From NCBI GenBank assembly GCA_964511555.1, contig CAZEFR010000008.1, forward strand, positions 1 to 64,000: a stretch of DNA of 64,000 bases. The letters run 5' to 3'. The DNA is from CAIZGX01 sp964511555. GTDB lineage: Bacteria; Bacteroidota; Bacteroidia; Flavobacteriales_D; Sanyastnellaceae. Of this stretch, positions 50,718-59,391 are shown piece after piece. The stretch's first letter is position 1. Each line of letters opens with the position of its first letter. The notes under the pieces were generated by a model, which was not told where the DNA came from, did not search any database, and saw only the letters and a program-made list of their open reading frames with translations. The position numbers and the translations under genes are program-made.

Positions 50718-52190
50718 GTGCAAGAAATAAATGTAGTTTGGTTGAAGCGCGATTTGAGATTCGTAGATCACGAGCCTCTTTTTCATGCGCAACAAGAACC
50801 ACTTCCATTTGTAATTCTCTACATCTTTGAACCTTCGGTTATGGGTCATCACGACTCCGATGTGCGCCATTGGCGATTCATTCACGAATCGCTGAAAGAC
50901 TTGAATAAGCAGTTGGCTCCTTTCAACAAACACATTGAAATCTTTCACAACGAAGCGCAGGTTGTGTTCAATGCACTCGCTTCTTCCTTCCATTTAAGAA
51001 CCATTTTTTCTTCTGAAGAAATAGGGAACCTTTTAACCTTCGAACGCGACTTAAACATGCAGTTGTTTTTCCATTCGGAAAATATTCAATGGTTAGAATT
51101 TCAAACGAATGGAGTCGTGCGTCGATTGAAGAATCGTCAGGAATGGCCAAAGTTGTGGGAGACAACCATGCGCAGTCCAGCAAGAAAAGTTGAACTCAAG
51201 GAGTTGAATATTTTCCAATTGAATGAAGAAGAATTTTCTTCTTTTCGTGGTAAGGAATTGCCTCTTGAAATAACCGAACGCAATCTGAATTTTCAAGAAG
51301 GTGGAGAGACGCTGGCTTGGCGTTATTTGCAGAATTTTCTTTCCGAACGAAGTGTGAACTACAGCAAACACATCAGCAGTCCTTCGCTTAGCAGAAGAGG
51401 CTGCAGCAGGCTTTCGCCATACCTCGCTTATGGAAACATAAGCATGCGGGCGGTCTATCAATTCACCCTTCAACACTATTCTTCTTCAACAAACAAACGT
51501 GCGCTTTCGAATTTCATTTCGCGTTTACATTGGCATTGCCACTTCATTCAAAAATTCGAATCGGAATGTCGCTATGAAGTTGAAAACATCAATCGCGCCT
51601 ACAACGCTTTGGTGAAAGAAAGAAACGAAGAATACATTCGTGCTTGGCAGCAGGGAAGAACGGGTGTTCCGCTGGTAGACGCGTGTATGAGATGTGTAAC
51701 GGCAACCGGGTACATCAACTTTCGCATGCGCGCCATGGTGGTTTCATTTTTCGTTTTCAATCTTTGGCAAGATTGGCGCGACTTACATTTCTTGGCGCGT
51801 ATGTTTCTCGACTACGAGCCTGGTATTCACTATCCGCAATTGCAGATGCAAAGCGGAACCACAGGCATTAACACCATTCGCATTTACAATCCGATTGTGA
51901 ATTCAGAGAAGCACGATGCGAACGGCGACTTCATTAAACAATGGATTCCTGAATTGCAAAATGTTCCTTCAGCCTTCATTCACGAGCCGCATAAGGTTTC
52001 TGTCATTGAGCAAGAGATGTATGGTTGTGTCATTGGAAAAGATTATCCTGCACCCATTGTCGATGTGGAAGAAACTCGGAAATATGCAAGCGAAATTGTT
52101 TGGAGTTTCAGGAAGAAAGATGAAGTGAAGGTGGAAGGAAAACGTATTTTGAAGAAGCACGTGAGTCGCACGAATTCGAAAAAGAAATAA
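50718..52190 (+). CDS. cryptochrome/DNA photolyase family protein
   Basis: 490 residues from a GTG at 50718 (VVWLKRDLRFVDHEPL). The N-terminal antenna-type Rossmann domain covers about 1-130. The FAD domain covers about 200-460, with TGVPLVDACMRCVTATGYINFRMRAMVVSFF, the NTIRIYNP segment, and HFLARMFLDYEPGIHYPQLQMQSG. These proteins use light and FAD to split pyrimidine dimers or act as photoreceptors; the subclass cannot be fixed here. The basic tail KKHVSRTNSKKK could help DNA binding. The next ATG is far inside the first domain, so GTG is taken as start. Confidence 0.92.
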   Translation: MQEINVVWLKRDLRFVDHEPLFHAQQEPLPFVILYIFEPSVMGHHDSDVRHWRFIHESLKDLNKQLAPFNKHIEIFHNEAQVVFNALASSFHLRTIFSSEEIGNLLTFERDLNMQLFFHSENIQWLEFQTNGVVRRLKNRQEWPKLWETTMRSPARKVELKELNIFQLNEEEFSSFRGKELPLEITERNLNFQEGGETLAWRYLQNFLSERSVNYSKHISSPSLSRRGCSRLSPYLAYGNISMRAVYQFTLQHYSSSTNKRALSNFISRLHWHCHFIQKFESECRYEVENINRAYNALVKERNEEYIRAWQQGRTGVPLVDACMRCVTATGYINFRMRAMVVSFFVFNLWQDWRDLHFLARMFLDYEPGIHYPQLQMQSGTTGINTIRIYNPIVNSEKHDANGDFIKQWIPELQNVPSAFIHEPHKVSVIEQEMYGCVIGKDYPAPIVDVEETRKYASEIVWSFRKKDEVKVEGKRILKKHVSRTNSKKK

Positions 52191-52241
52191 TTCGAAATCC
52201 TCGCAAAGTTTACTTCTATTTTAGCGTTCAGAATTTGAACA

Positions 52242-53021
52242 ATGAAATACATCTTTTCTTTTTTGATATTCATAAGCTTGAATCAAATGTTTGCAATTCA
52301 TTCTTATCAAGCGAATGAATCACTTAACGTGCTTACTTTATCTGGAATTAAACTTCGCGATAAGCCCGGTGGAACTGTTTTGCAGACGGTGCCTTATGCC
52401 GCGAAAGTTGTGACACTTGAAGCAAAGAATAACAATTTTCCTGTTACGGTAGAAGGAATAAAAGGCTCTTGGGTAAAAGTGAACTTCAACGATAAAATTG
52501 GATATGTATTCGATGGTTTTTTATCGAGACTTCCAGCGCCAAGTTTTACAGACGCCGATCTTCGAGCTTATGTGAAGCGCGAGTTCAAAATGATTAGCGA
52601 AGAAATCCCACTTTCACATTTAGAAAATTCAGATTTACGCGTGAGTGGTTCAAATGTTTTTTTGTTTGAGTGGCAAGGAGAGCAAGGTGCCTACCACTAC
52701 CACTACTATTCCGAAGGAGGCGGTTATAATATAGCTATTCCAGGTATATCTCTCGAAGAAGCGTACTTGCTCATACGAATTGCGTATCGGGAAGCATATG
52801 ATTACGTACTGATAGAAATGGAGCAGCGTCCTGAAAATTTCGATATGCGTCCGTATAACGGGTTTGTTCTAAACGGCACCTCTTATGAAACGCACGACGA
52901 CGGTTCGATAACCGAAAAGCAAGATTTTTATACCATTGACTTTGTTACAGGATGTGACTGCGTATTAATCATTACGAAGCATGAAAAGTATGTTCTAATA
53001 AATATTGACTGCGGTTGCTAA
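52242..53021 (+). CDS. secreted SH3-domain protein of unknown function
   Basis: 259 residues with a signal peptide (1-18). A bacterial SH3-type domain lies at about 30-90 (TLSGIKLRDKPGGTVLQTVPYAAKVV ... GSWVKVNFNDKIGYVFDGFL), a fold often used to bind cell-wall or other peptides. The remaining part (95-259) has a YHYHYYSEGGGYNIAIPG patch rich in aromatic and His residues, and ends with Cys pairs (CDC, CGC). No known catalytic motif. It ends 10 nt before the tcdA ATG, and the tcdA box overlaps its end. Confidence 0.75.
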   Translation: MKYIFSFLIFISLNQMFAIHSYQANESLNVLTLSGIKLRDKPGGTVLQTVPYAAKVVTLEAKNNNFPVTVEGIKGSWVKVNFNDKIGYVFDGFLSRLPAPSFTDADLRAYVKREFKMISEEIPLSHLENSDLRVSGSNVFLFEWQGEQGAYHYHYYSEGGGYNIAIPGISLEEAYLLIRIAYREAYDYVLIEMEQRPENFDMRPYNGFVLNGTSYETHDDGSITEKQDFYTIDFVTGCDCVLIITKHEKYVLINIDCGC

Positions 53022-53026
53022 ATTTG
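53019..53026 (+). promoter_or_regulatory. -7 box TAAATTTG, 5 nt before tcdA start
   Basis: Exact TAnnTTTG match whose first bases overlap the upstream gene's stop. The box ends 5 nt before the ATG at 53032. Confidence 0.45.
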
Positions 53027-53031
53027 TTGAA

Positions 53032-53754
53032 ATGGAAGATATCAGTTGGTTGTCGCGGACGAGTTTGTTAATTGGTGAAGAGACTCTTCGCAAGTTGACC
53101 TCGAAGCATGTCATGGTCGTTGGAATGGGCGGAGTTGGATCCTTTGCCGCTGAGTTCATTGCGCGCTCGGGAATTGGTAAAATGACGATCATAGACGGAG
53201 ATGTTGTTGATCCAACGAATCGAAATCGTCAACTTCCTGCTTTAGCAACCAACCACGGAGAATCGAAAGTAGAGATCATGGCGGAGCGCATTCGTGCAAT
53301 TAATCCGGAAATAGAATTGAAGGTGGTGAAGGAATTTGTTAATCCGACTATGGTTGAAGAGCAATTGAAGAATCGCCCAGATTATATCATTGATGCCATC
53401 GACAGCATAACACCGAAACTTACATTTATTCGTCTCGCTTTCGAGAGTAAGATTCCTTTGGTTAGTAGCATGGGAGCTGGCGCGAAGTTAGATCCAACCA
53501 AACTTCAGGTCGTTGACATTTCGAAGACGTATAACTGTCCGTTCGCGCAGCAAATAAGAAAGAATTTAAAGTCGAGCGGTATTCGCAAAGGGGTGAAGGT
53601 GGTTTTCAGCCCCGAACTTCCAATTAAAGAAAGTCTAATGCTTACCGATGGAAAGAATTATAAGAAGTCGGCATATGGAACCATTTCCTACATGCCGGCT
53701 ACTTTCGGAAGCGTGGTTGCTTCTGTTGCAATCAGAGATTTAATGCAAGCCTAG
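53032..53754 (+). CDS. tcdA: tRNA threonylcarbamoyladenosine dehydratase (ThiF/E1-like)
   Basis: 240 residues from ATG 53032 (an earlier in-frame ATG at 53005 lies in the upstream gene). The E1-like ATP site VVGMGGVGSFAAEFIARSGIG is at about 29-48, IDGDVVDPTNRNRQ near 55-68 and DAIDSITPK near 122. SSMGAGAKLDPTKLQVVDISKT is typical of TcdA/CsdL, which activates t6A37 of tRNA with ATP and cyclises it. Its TAG overlaps the TAG of a mini-gene on the other strand through the palindrome CTAG. Confidence 0.92.
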   Translation: MEDISWLSRTSLLIGEETLRKLTSKHVMVVGMGGVGSFAAEFIARSGIGKMTIIDGDVVDPTNRNRQLPALATNHGESKVEIMAERIRAINPEIELKVVKEFVNPTMVEEQLKNRPDYIIDAIDSITPKLTFIRLAFESKIPLVSSMGAGAKLDPTKLQVVDISKTYNCPFAQQIRKNLKSSGIRKGVKVVFSPELPIKESLMLTDGKNYKKSAYGTISYMPATFGSVVASVAIRDLMQA

Positions 53755-53855
53755 TCGTACTTCGGCTTCTTGTCGCGCTTCTCAGCTTTCTTCTCTTTTG
53801 CAGTTTTGGTCGCAACTTTTTTCACTTCTTTTTTAACGTCTTTTCCTTTTCCCAT
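53751..53855 (-). CDS. 34-residue lysine-rich mini-protein
   Basis: An ATG at complement 53853-53855 opens 34 codons ending in TAG. The product starts MGKGKDVKKEVKK and contains about 14 Lys with Ala, Glu and Asp, so it is strongly basic, with an alternating K-E-K pattern suited to a helix or a nucleic-acid-binding tail. I do not know a named family; it is not the ribosomal bTHX protein, although it shares the MGKG start. A box TAAATTCG lies upstream within the 80-bp gap to the cupin gene. The tight fit between tcdA and the cupin gene supports it being real. Confidence 0.6.
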   Translation of the reverse strand: MGKGKDVKKEVKKVATKTAKEKKAEKRDKKPKYD

Positions 53856-53901
53856 GATGTGTTAGTTTAAGTGTTAACGAACCGAATTTAAGGTGAAATT
53901 T

Positions 53902-54324
53902 TCACTTCAACTCAAAATCATTGAAATCGAATCCTGGACTCACTTGACATCCCACCAAACAAAAATCTGATTCAGGAGCCAATCTCGCACCGAACCACGT
54001 GTTCGCAGGAACGACATGTTGAAGCACTTCTCCGTTCAACAGATCTTTTCCTAGACGTGTGATTAATTCATTTCCGTCTGAATCGAGTTCAATAATTTCC
54101 AATGTTTGTCCGTCATGGAAGTACCAAATCTCTTCGCTTTTTATGCGGTGCAGGGCAGAAGTTTGTCCTTTTTCAAGAAGGAAATAAATGCTGGTGCAAA
54201 TAGATCGTTCGCCTTCGAATCCTTCGAATTGAAAAGAAGATTCACTTCGAAATTTTTCTTTATAGTAGCCGCCTTCAGGATGAGGGAGCATGTGTAGTTT
54301 GTCTATGTATGTTTTCGCATTCAT
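53902..54324 (-). CDS. cupin protein, DUF985 family
   Basis: 140 residues, a single cupin barrel of the DUF985 (cupin_5) type: LHMLPHPEGGYYKEKFRS at the N-terminus, TSIYFLLEKGQTSALHRIKSEEIWYFHDG in the middle and VVPANTWFGARL / FCLVGCQVSPGF at the end. The His and Glu residues of the barrel could bind a metal. Members have no firmly assigned reaction; sugar epimerase-like folds are related. A box TACTTTTA ends 4 nt before the ATG. Confidence 0.87.
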   Translation of the reverse strand: MNAKTYIDKLHMLPHPEGGYYKEKFRSESSFQFEGFEGERSICTSIYFLLEKGQTSALHRIKSEEIWYFHDGQTLEIIELDSDGNELITRLGKDLLNGEVLQHVVPANTWFGARLAPESDFCLVGCQVSPGFDFNDFELK

Positions 54325-54328
54325 TGCC

Positions 54329-54336
54329 TAAAAGTA
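54329..54336 (-). promoter_or_regulatory. -7 box TACTTTTA, 4 nt before cupin start
   Basis: 7 of 8 match to TAnnTTTG on the minus strand, ending 4 nt before the ATG at 54324. It lies just beyond the terminator of the upstream gene. Confidence 0.4.
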
Positions 54337-54341
54337 TGAAT

Positions 54342-54367
54342 AAAAAAAAGGGAGTCCGAAGACTCCC
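54342..54367 (-). terminator. terminator of the fasciclin gene
   Basis: Seven-bp perfect stem GGGAGTC with GACTCCC around a 4-nt loop, then a run of eight T residues on the minus strand. It lies 26 bp after the stop codon. Confidence 0.88.
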
Positions 54368-54392
54368 AATTTTCCTACCTTAACTAACCAAA

Positions 54393-55922
54393 TTATTCTT
54401 TAATGAAGTTTACACGGAAACCTTTTTCGGTCATCAACGTGTACAAACCATTCGAAAGAAAGTCTGTAGATACGACAGTGAATTTGCCGTTTAATTTTCC
54501 TTGAGCAACAACTTGTCCAGCTGCATTGTATACATTGTACATATCAAGGGTGTTGTTGTTACCTTCGATTGTGATGTTGTCTCTGCATGGATTTGGGAAA
54601 GCTGTTACAGCCATACTGTTTAATCCTTCGATAGATGTTGGAGGAAGAAGTACAGCATCAATTACGTGAACAAATCCGTTGAATGCACTTAAATCAGCAG
54701 CAACGATATTCGCATTGTTAATCATAGCGCCATTCATATCCAAAGTGATTGTCGTAGCGTCGTCCTGAAGCATAGTTACACTTTGTCCGTTGCTAAGGTC
54801 TTCTGAAGCAACAGCATCGCCAACTACGTGATAAAGAAGAATGTCTGTCAAAGCTGCTGGGTTAGCCAATAAAGATTCGATTGTTCCAGCAGGAAGAGCG
54901 CCGAAAGCAGCATCGGTTGGAGCAAAAACAGTGAAGAAGAATTGGTCTTCCAACGTCTCTTGCAAACCTGCTGCAATGATAGCGGTTTCTAGTATCGTGT
55001 GGTCTGGTGAGCCAGCAATGATATCAAATACGTTGTTAGCAATTACGCCAGGAGCTAATACAGCATCAATCACGTGAACAATACCATTGTCTGTGATAAT
55101 GTCTGCAACAGTTACTTGTGCTTGGTTAATGAATACACTTCCGTTTGCAATAGTTACAGTTACATTTTCTCCTGAAAGAGTCGTGATAGTCATTCCATCT
55201 GAAAGGTCTGTAGATAAAGCCTCAGAAGTCACAACGTGGTATGTAAGAATATAAGTTAATAATCCTGAAGGATCAGCAAGCAATGCGTCAATGATTGGTT
55301 GAGGAACCAATGCGAAAGCCGCGTCAGTTGGTGCGAATACAGTGTATGAACCTTCAGCATCTAATGCTCCATCAAGTCCAGCAAGACCTACTACAGCCTC
55401 TAATGTATTGTGATCAGGTGATGCTACGATAACGTCCCAGATAGAATTTTGAAGTTCTGGAGTTGATGGCAACAAAACACCATCTATTACGTGCAATACT
55501 CCGTTAGAAACAACGATATCAGCTGCAGTAACTTGATTGGTTCCGTTAATGAATACGCCACCGTTCAGAGTTACTACAATATCAGCGTCGTTCGCCATTG
55601 TAGCTACTTGACCGTCTGTTAAATCAGTAGACAAAACAGCAGCACCATTCAAAACGTGGTACAATAGAATGTTTGTCAGAGTAGGAATATCATTAAGCAA
55701 TGCTTCAACAGTTCCAGCAGGAAGTGCAGCGAAAGCAGCGTCTGTTGGAGCGAACACTGTAATTGGGTCTAATGTTCCAAGCGCACCATCAAGACCTGCA
55801 GCAAGAACAGCCGCTTCTAAAGTGTTGTGATCAGGTGAGTTTTGAATGACTTCAAAAGCTGTTTGAGCTTTCAAGCTGCTCATGCTTATTAAAGCAGAGG
55901 CAAGAAGTAGTAATTTTTTCAT
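54393..55922 (-). CDS. secreted three-domain fasciclin (FAS1) protein with T9SS sorting domain
   Basis: 509 residues. Signal peptide 1-19. Three FAS1 domains at about 22-155, 165-295 and 300-428, each with the DHNTLEAAV/ILETAI start, FTVFAPTDAAF and NGxVHVIDAVLxP H2 motif. The domains are close copies of one another. The last 75 residues are a T9SS sorting domain (AVTAFPNPCRDNITIEG ... NGLYTLMTEKG). FAS1 domains mediate adhesion between cells or to matrix. Monocistronic, ended by the terminator at 54342-54367. The AT-rich 230 bp upstream show no further gene. Confidence 0.94.
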   Translation of the reverse strand: MKKLLLLASALISMSSLKAQTAFEVIQNSPDHNTLEAAVLAAGLDGALGTLDPITVFAPTDAAFAALPAGTVEALLNDIPTLTNILLYHVLNGAAVLSTDLTDGQVATMANDADIVVTLNGGVFINGTNQVTAADIVVSNGVLHVIDGVLLPSTPELQNSIWDVIVASPDHNTLEAVVGLAGLDGALDAEGSYTVFAPTDAAFALVPQPIIDALLADPSGLLTYILTYHVVTSEALSTDLSDGMTITTLSGENVTVTIANGSVFINQAQVTVADIITDNGIVHVIDAVLAPGVIANNVFDIIAGSPDHTILETAIIAAGLQETLEDQFFFTVFAPTDAAFGALPAGTIESLLANPAALTDILLYHVVGDAVASEDLSNGQSVTMLQDDATTITLDMNGAMINNANIVAADLSAFNGFVHVIDAVLLPPTSIEGLNSMAVTAFPNPCRDNITIEGNNNTLDMYNVYNAAGQVVAQGKLNGKFTVVSTDFLSNGLYTLMTEKGFRVNFIKE

Positions 55923-56153
55923 TGTTTAATGTTTTGTTATGAATGTTAAACAGAATGCAGAGGGTTATGTTCAGTCAGATTAAAAAAAAAATGGTGTTAA
56001 TCATACTTTGTCCACCTCAGCTTTGTTTTTTTGACCAGATTTGATAACTTATGGTTAGTTATTGAACTGTAGAACATTAATTAGGAGAACCGTGGTCATA
56101 TGTTTTTTTTCTGCTTAACTTTCGAAATAATTATCTAGAAACAAGTTTGGAAA

Positions 56154-57866
56154 ATGAAAAAATCAGTAAAAATTGGACTCATCGTTGGCGGAACTTCGCT
56201 GCTTTTAGGTATTGCTGGATTGTTTTGGTATTTAGGAATGACAAACAACAACAAGCTCATATCTAAAATACCTAAGGATGTTGCCATCGTTTTTAAGGCA
56301 GATGTAAAAAGTCTTGCAGATAAAGCTGAGTTCAAGAAATGGAAAGATCTTTCCATGTTCTCAGAGAGTAAGAAGTACGACGGCGATGAGGAAAAAACAT
56401 TTAAAGAGATATTAAAAAACCCCAAAAAGTCCGGGGTTAACTTCATGCAAAATGCCTATGGTTTCATGAGCAAAGGTGAGGAGTTCTTTGGAGGAGTGGT
56501 TTTCGGAATTAAAGATGCGAAAGATTTCGAAGCTACAGTCAAGAAAATGGATTCCGATATTGAAGTTCAAAAGAATGATGGTGTTTATACAGCTGAAATT
56601 GATAAGAACGATATTGCTTTAGTTTGGGATAAAAATACGGCTCTGTTGTATTTCAGAGAGTCTGAGGATGTCATGGATAAAGCTAAACAAGCCTTTAATC
56701 AGGATGAAGACATGAGCCTGTTAGAAGATGAATCTTACATGGAATTCGAGTCTCTTGACGCTGACATAGGGACATACATGAATGTTGCAAAGCTTCAGAG
56801 TTTTGCGAATGAATTGCCAGGTAATAATTTCCTTCAGCTGAAATCAATGGAGAAGGTGAAGGGAATAGGTATGACGATTTTGTTTGAAGAGCAACAAATG
56901 CTAGTAGACGCAGTTTACTACCCAGTAGAGGGAGCTACCACAGAAGATATTTCCATGATGAAGGAAGAGCCTGTCTCTGCGGATTTATTGAAGCTTATTT
57001 CGCCTACAAATCCCAAAGGTTTCTATGCTGCCAATATGAATTTAGACAAAGTTTTCGCACTATACCCTCAGTTGAATGATGAGATGACGAAAGATGGATT
57101 TTCTATTAACGAATTCAAAAATGGATTAAATGGTGAAATGGCACTTTCTTTAATTGATGTGAAAAATGTTCAAACCATTCGCGAGGTAGCAGATTATGAC
57201 AACTGGGAACCCTATGGTTTTTACGACACTCCAGTTCCAATGAAAATGGATACAACTTTTGAGTTAACGCCTATTTACAAAATCAATCTCGGAGTGAAGG
57301 ACCGTGGAATGCTGGACAATGTCATTGCGAAGTTTGTTGCGAAAATGAATGAACCGGTTTTGACCGAAGAAATGTTTGATATGGAAGATTTAATGAAGTC
57401 GAGCTTTGACTCTTACATGACGCCATATGAGAACTTAGTGCCAGAAATTCAAGAGCCTAAAGTGAAGCGTTACCAGTATAACGGACTTGAAGTCTTTGAA
57501 ACCGAAAGTACGAAGTTGTATTACAAGTATGACGGAAATTACCTTTCAATCTCCAACGATGAGTCGGCTTTCAATTCACAAAACTACACATGGAGCGGAG
57601 ACTTGGAAGAAATGTTGAAAGAACATGCTGGAAGCGGTTTTCTCGATATGAACTATAAAAATTATCCTGATGTTGAAAGAGAGAACTCGAGCACAATTCA
57701 GAGCGCGAGAGATATGCTTGGTATGTTCGACAATGCAAAGTTTTATACCGATGGTTTATCTGCTCATTTTGAAATGAATTTCACAGACAGTGAGGATCAT
57801 ATTTTGTGGAGGATTATGAAAAAAATAGACGAGAATTATACTAAATCAAGCAGCGATTACAATTAA
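56154..57866 (+). CDS. DUF4836-like membrane-anchored envelope protein
   Basis: 570 residues. An N-terminal anchor or signal segment (6-27), then KLISKIPKDVAIVFKADVKSLADKA, the type of start seen in DUF4836 proteins of Bacteroidota, and long beta-rich acidic repeats (e.g. FEATVKKMDSDI, FYAANMNLDKVFALYPQ). About 17 percent Asp/Glu, no Cys in the mature part and no catalytic motif recognised. Probably in the periplasm or outer membrane; function unknown. Its TAA is shared through the palindrome TTAA with the convergent DUF4403 gene. A -7-like box (TAACTTTC, 56116-56123) lies 30 nt upstream. Confidence 0.7.
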   Translation: MKKSVKIGLIVGGTSLLLGIAGLFWYLGMTNNNKLISKIPKDVAIVFKADVKSLADKAEFKKWKDLSMFSESKKYDGDEEKTFKEILKNPKKSGVNFMQNAYGFMSKGEEFFGGVVFGIKDAKDFEATVKKMDSDIEVQKNDGVYTAEIDKNDIALVWDKNTALLYFRESEDVMDKAKQAFNQDEDMSLLEDESYMEFESLDADIGTYMNVAKLQSFANELPGNNFLQLKSMEKVKGIGMTILFEEQQMLVDAVYYPVEGATTEDISMMKEEPVSADLLKLISPTNPKGFYAANMNLDKVFALYPQLNDEMTKDGFSINEFKNGLNGEMALSLIDVKNVQTIREVADYDNWEPYGFYDTPVPMKMDTTFELTPIYKINLGVKDRGMLDNVIAKFVAKMNEPVLTEEMFDMEDLMKSSFDSYMTPYENLVPEIQEPKVKRYQYNGLEVFETESTKLYYKYDGNYLSISNDESAFNSQNYTWSGDLEEMLKEHAGSGFLDMNYKNYPDVERENSSTIQSARDMLGMFDNAKFYTDGLSAHFEMNFTDSEDHILWRIMKKIDENYTKSSSDYN

Positions 57867-59323
57867 TTCGTTGTGTAATTCACCACATCAATTTGTAAAT
57901 TCCCATTAAGAGCTACAGTAATTTGTAGCTCTTTTTGTGTGGGATAAAATCCCGTAATCTGAAGATTGTTCAAAAGACCTTTCAAATTAACACCGGGCAT
58001 TAATTCGGCATTCAATTGTTTTTCAATTTCTGTTTTAGCGGTTTGAATAGTAGGTGTTAGGTCCACATTACAAGCACTCTGAATTGTTTGGGTGAGTTTG
58101 GTCTGGAAAACATCAACTCCAGCATTCATGAGTAAGTGTCTTGATTTGCTGTCAACATCAATTGAACTCACACTCATTTTATTGGTTGAAGGTTCTATGC
58201 TTGGCGTGAGAGCCAAAAAGAAATTACAGTTTTTGTATTTTTTAAATCCAACCTTCATATCGCACAACACTTCAACTTGAATTTTTTGATTACCTAATCC
58301 GGAAAGTCTAAGATGCTTTACGGTAATGCTTTTCTTTTTGTCGTCACTCGCAAAGGTACTTCCAGCGGTCATTTCATTCACTTTGGAGGAAAGACTCTCA
58401 TAGCTCGATTTTATTGGCATTTGAATAACGAAGCCTGAAGCTAGATCCTTCTGAACATTTAGTGGAGGCAGTGGAGGAACAACGGCGTTTTCATTTTTGT
58501 CTAAACTCAGCACAGGTGTTGCGTCTATTCCTAAGTTCACTTGAAGAATATTTCCATATCCATACATGGGTCCTAACTTGAAATTCGAAGCGTTGAATGT
58601 CAAATAACCATATCCGGGAATTTCCATTTGACTGTTCAATTGTTTCCATGCTTCGCTGGCGTAGCTCTTGAAGTCGACTTGCAAGCATTGTTGATCTATG
58701 TATTTGCAAACATCCAAAAGTGCGGGGCGCATGGCCTTCATAATTTCCCCCGTCATGTCAATTTTCAGAAACGTCAATTCGCAAGGATCCATAGGATTCA
58801 ATTTGGTAAGCGAGGTTGAAGTAATGAGTTGGTAATTTTCATTCATCGAAAGAACAGATGCGAATTCAATTTCAACGCGACGCTTAGTTTCATTTCCACT
58901 TCCGCACGAAAACGGAATACGCGGGTGCACGCATGTTCCCCAAACGCAATTCGTGCAATAGTTTCCTTCAATTCCATACCAAGCTTTTGTTCCTACTACG
59001 AATTTATTTCCGACTACATATCCGTTTAAATTTTCTCGAAAGACATCGTACTTCGCCTGCGGACCATCGCACGACCCGAATGACGTAAAGTACGGCCACT
59101 CAGGATTTCGAATGATTGGTGAAGAAGACTCATTGGCAAATTTTAGTATAGGGTCAATGGAAATATTAATTGGAATATTAATGTGTGAAACACCCTGCGG
59201 AGGTCCTACAGGGATTTCAATTTCGGTCATTTCCGGTAGGGGGGCAGCTATTTTACACGATGAGAGAAGGCCAACGAGAATAGCAAAAAGTATAGCTGTA
59301 TTGTGTAGATTTTTGGAAATCAT
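57863..59323 (-). CDS. DUF4403 lipoprotein
   Basis: 486 residues with a lipoprotein signal (LFAILVGLLSSC, Cys at about 23). SHINIPINISIDPILKFAN near 45-63 is the typical DUF4403 opening; a C-x-x-C cluster (CTNCVWGTC) follows near 125. The C-terminal half has two SMP/BPI-like beta-rich halves with amphipathic strands. DUF4403 proteins resemble lipid-binding TULIP folds, so a lipid-transport role in the envelope is possible but only inferred. The box TAATTTCG at 59345-59352 lies 21 nt upstream. Confidence 0.82.
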   Translation of the reverse strand: MISKNLHNTAILFAILVGLLSSCKIAAPLPEMTEIEIPVGPPQGVSHINIPINISIDPILKFANESSSPIIRNPEWPYFTSFGSCDGPQAKYDVFRENLNGYVVGNKFVVGTKAWYGIEGNYCTNCVWGTCVHPRIPFSCGSGNETKRRVEIEFASVLSMNENYQLITSTSLTKLNPMDPCELTFLKIDMTGEIMKAMRPALLDVCKYIDQQCLQVDFKSYASEAWKQLNSQMEIPGYGYLTFNASNFKLGPMYGYGNILQVNLGIDATPVLSLDKNENAVVPPLPPLNVQKDLASGFVIQMPIKSSYESLSSKVNEMTAGSTFASDDKKKSITVKHLRLSGLGNQKIQVEVLCDMKVGFKKYKNCNFFLALTPSIEPSTNKMSVSSIDVDSKSRHLLMNAGVDVFQTKLTQTIQSACNVDLTPTIQTAKTEIEKQLNAELMPGVNLKGLLNNLQITGFYPTQKELQITVALNGNLQIDVVNYTTN

Positions 59324-59344
59324 AGATTGACGATTTTTTCAGTG

Positions 59345-59352
59345 CGAAATTA
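59345..59352 (-). promoter_or_regulatory. -7-like box TAATTTCG for the DUF4403 gene
   Basis: 7 of 8 match to TAnnTTTG on the minus strand, 21 nt before the ATG at 59323. It is nearly back to back with the plus-strand box at 59368. Confidence 0.4.
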
Positions 59353-59367
59353 CATTGGAATATGTCT

Positions 59368-59375
59368 TATTTTCG
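59368..59375 (+). promoter_or_regulatory. -7-like box TATTTTCG for the PKD/T9SS gene
   Basis: 7 of 8 match to TAnnTTTG, 16 nt before the ATG at 59392. It overlaps the alternative upstream start region and argues for the later start. Confidence 0.4.
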
Positions 59376-59391
59376 CTTCAAATTATTAATT

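Noticed and set aside
55923..56153. Possible gene between the fasciclin and DUF4836-like genes
   Set aside because: AT-rich, with an A10 run and several stops in all frames. I see only weak promoter-like boxes.
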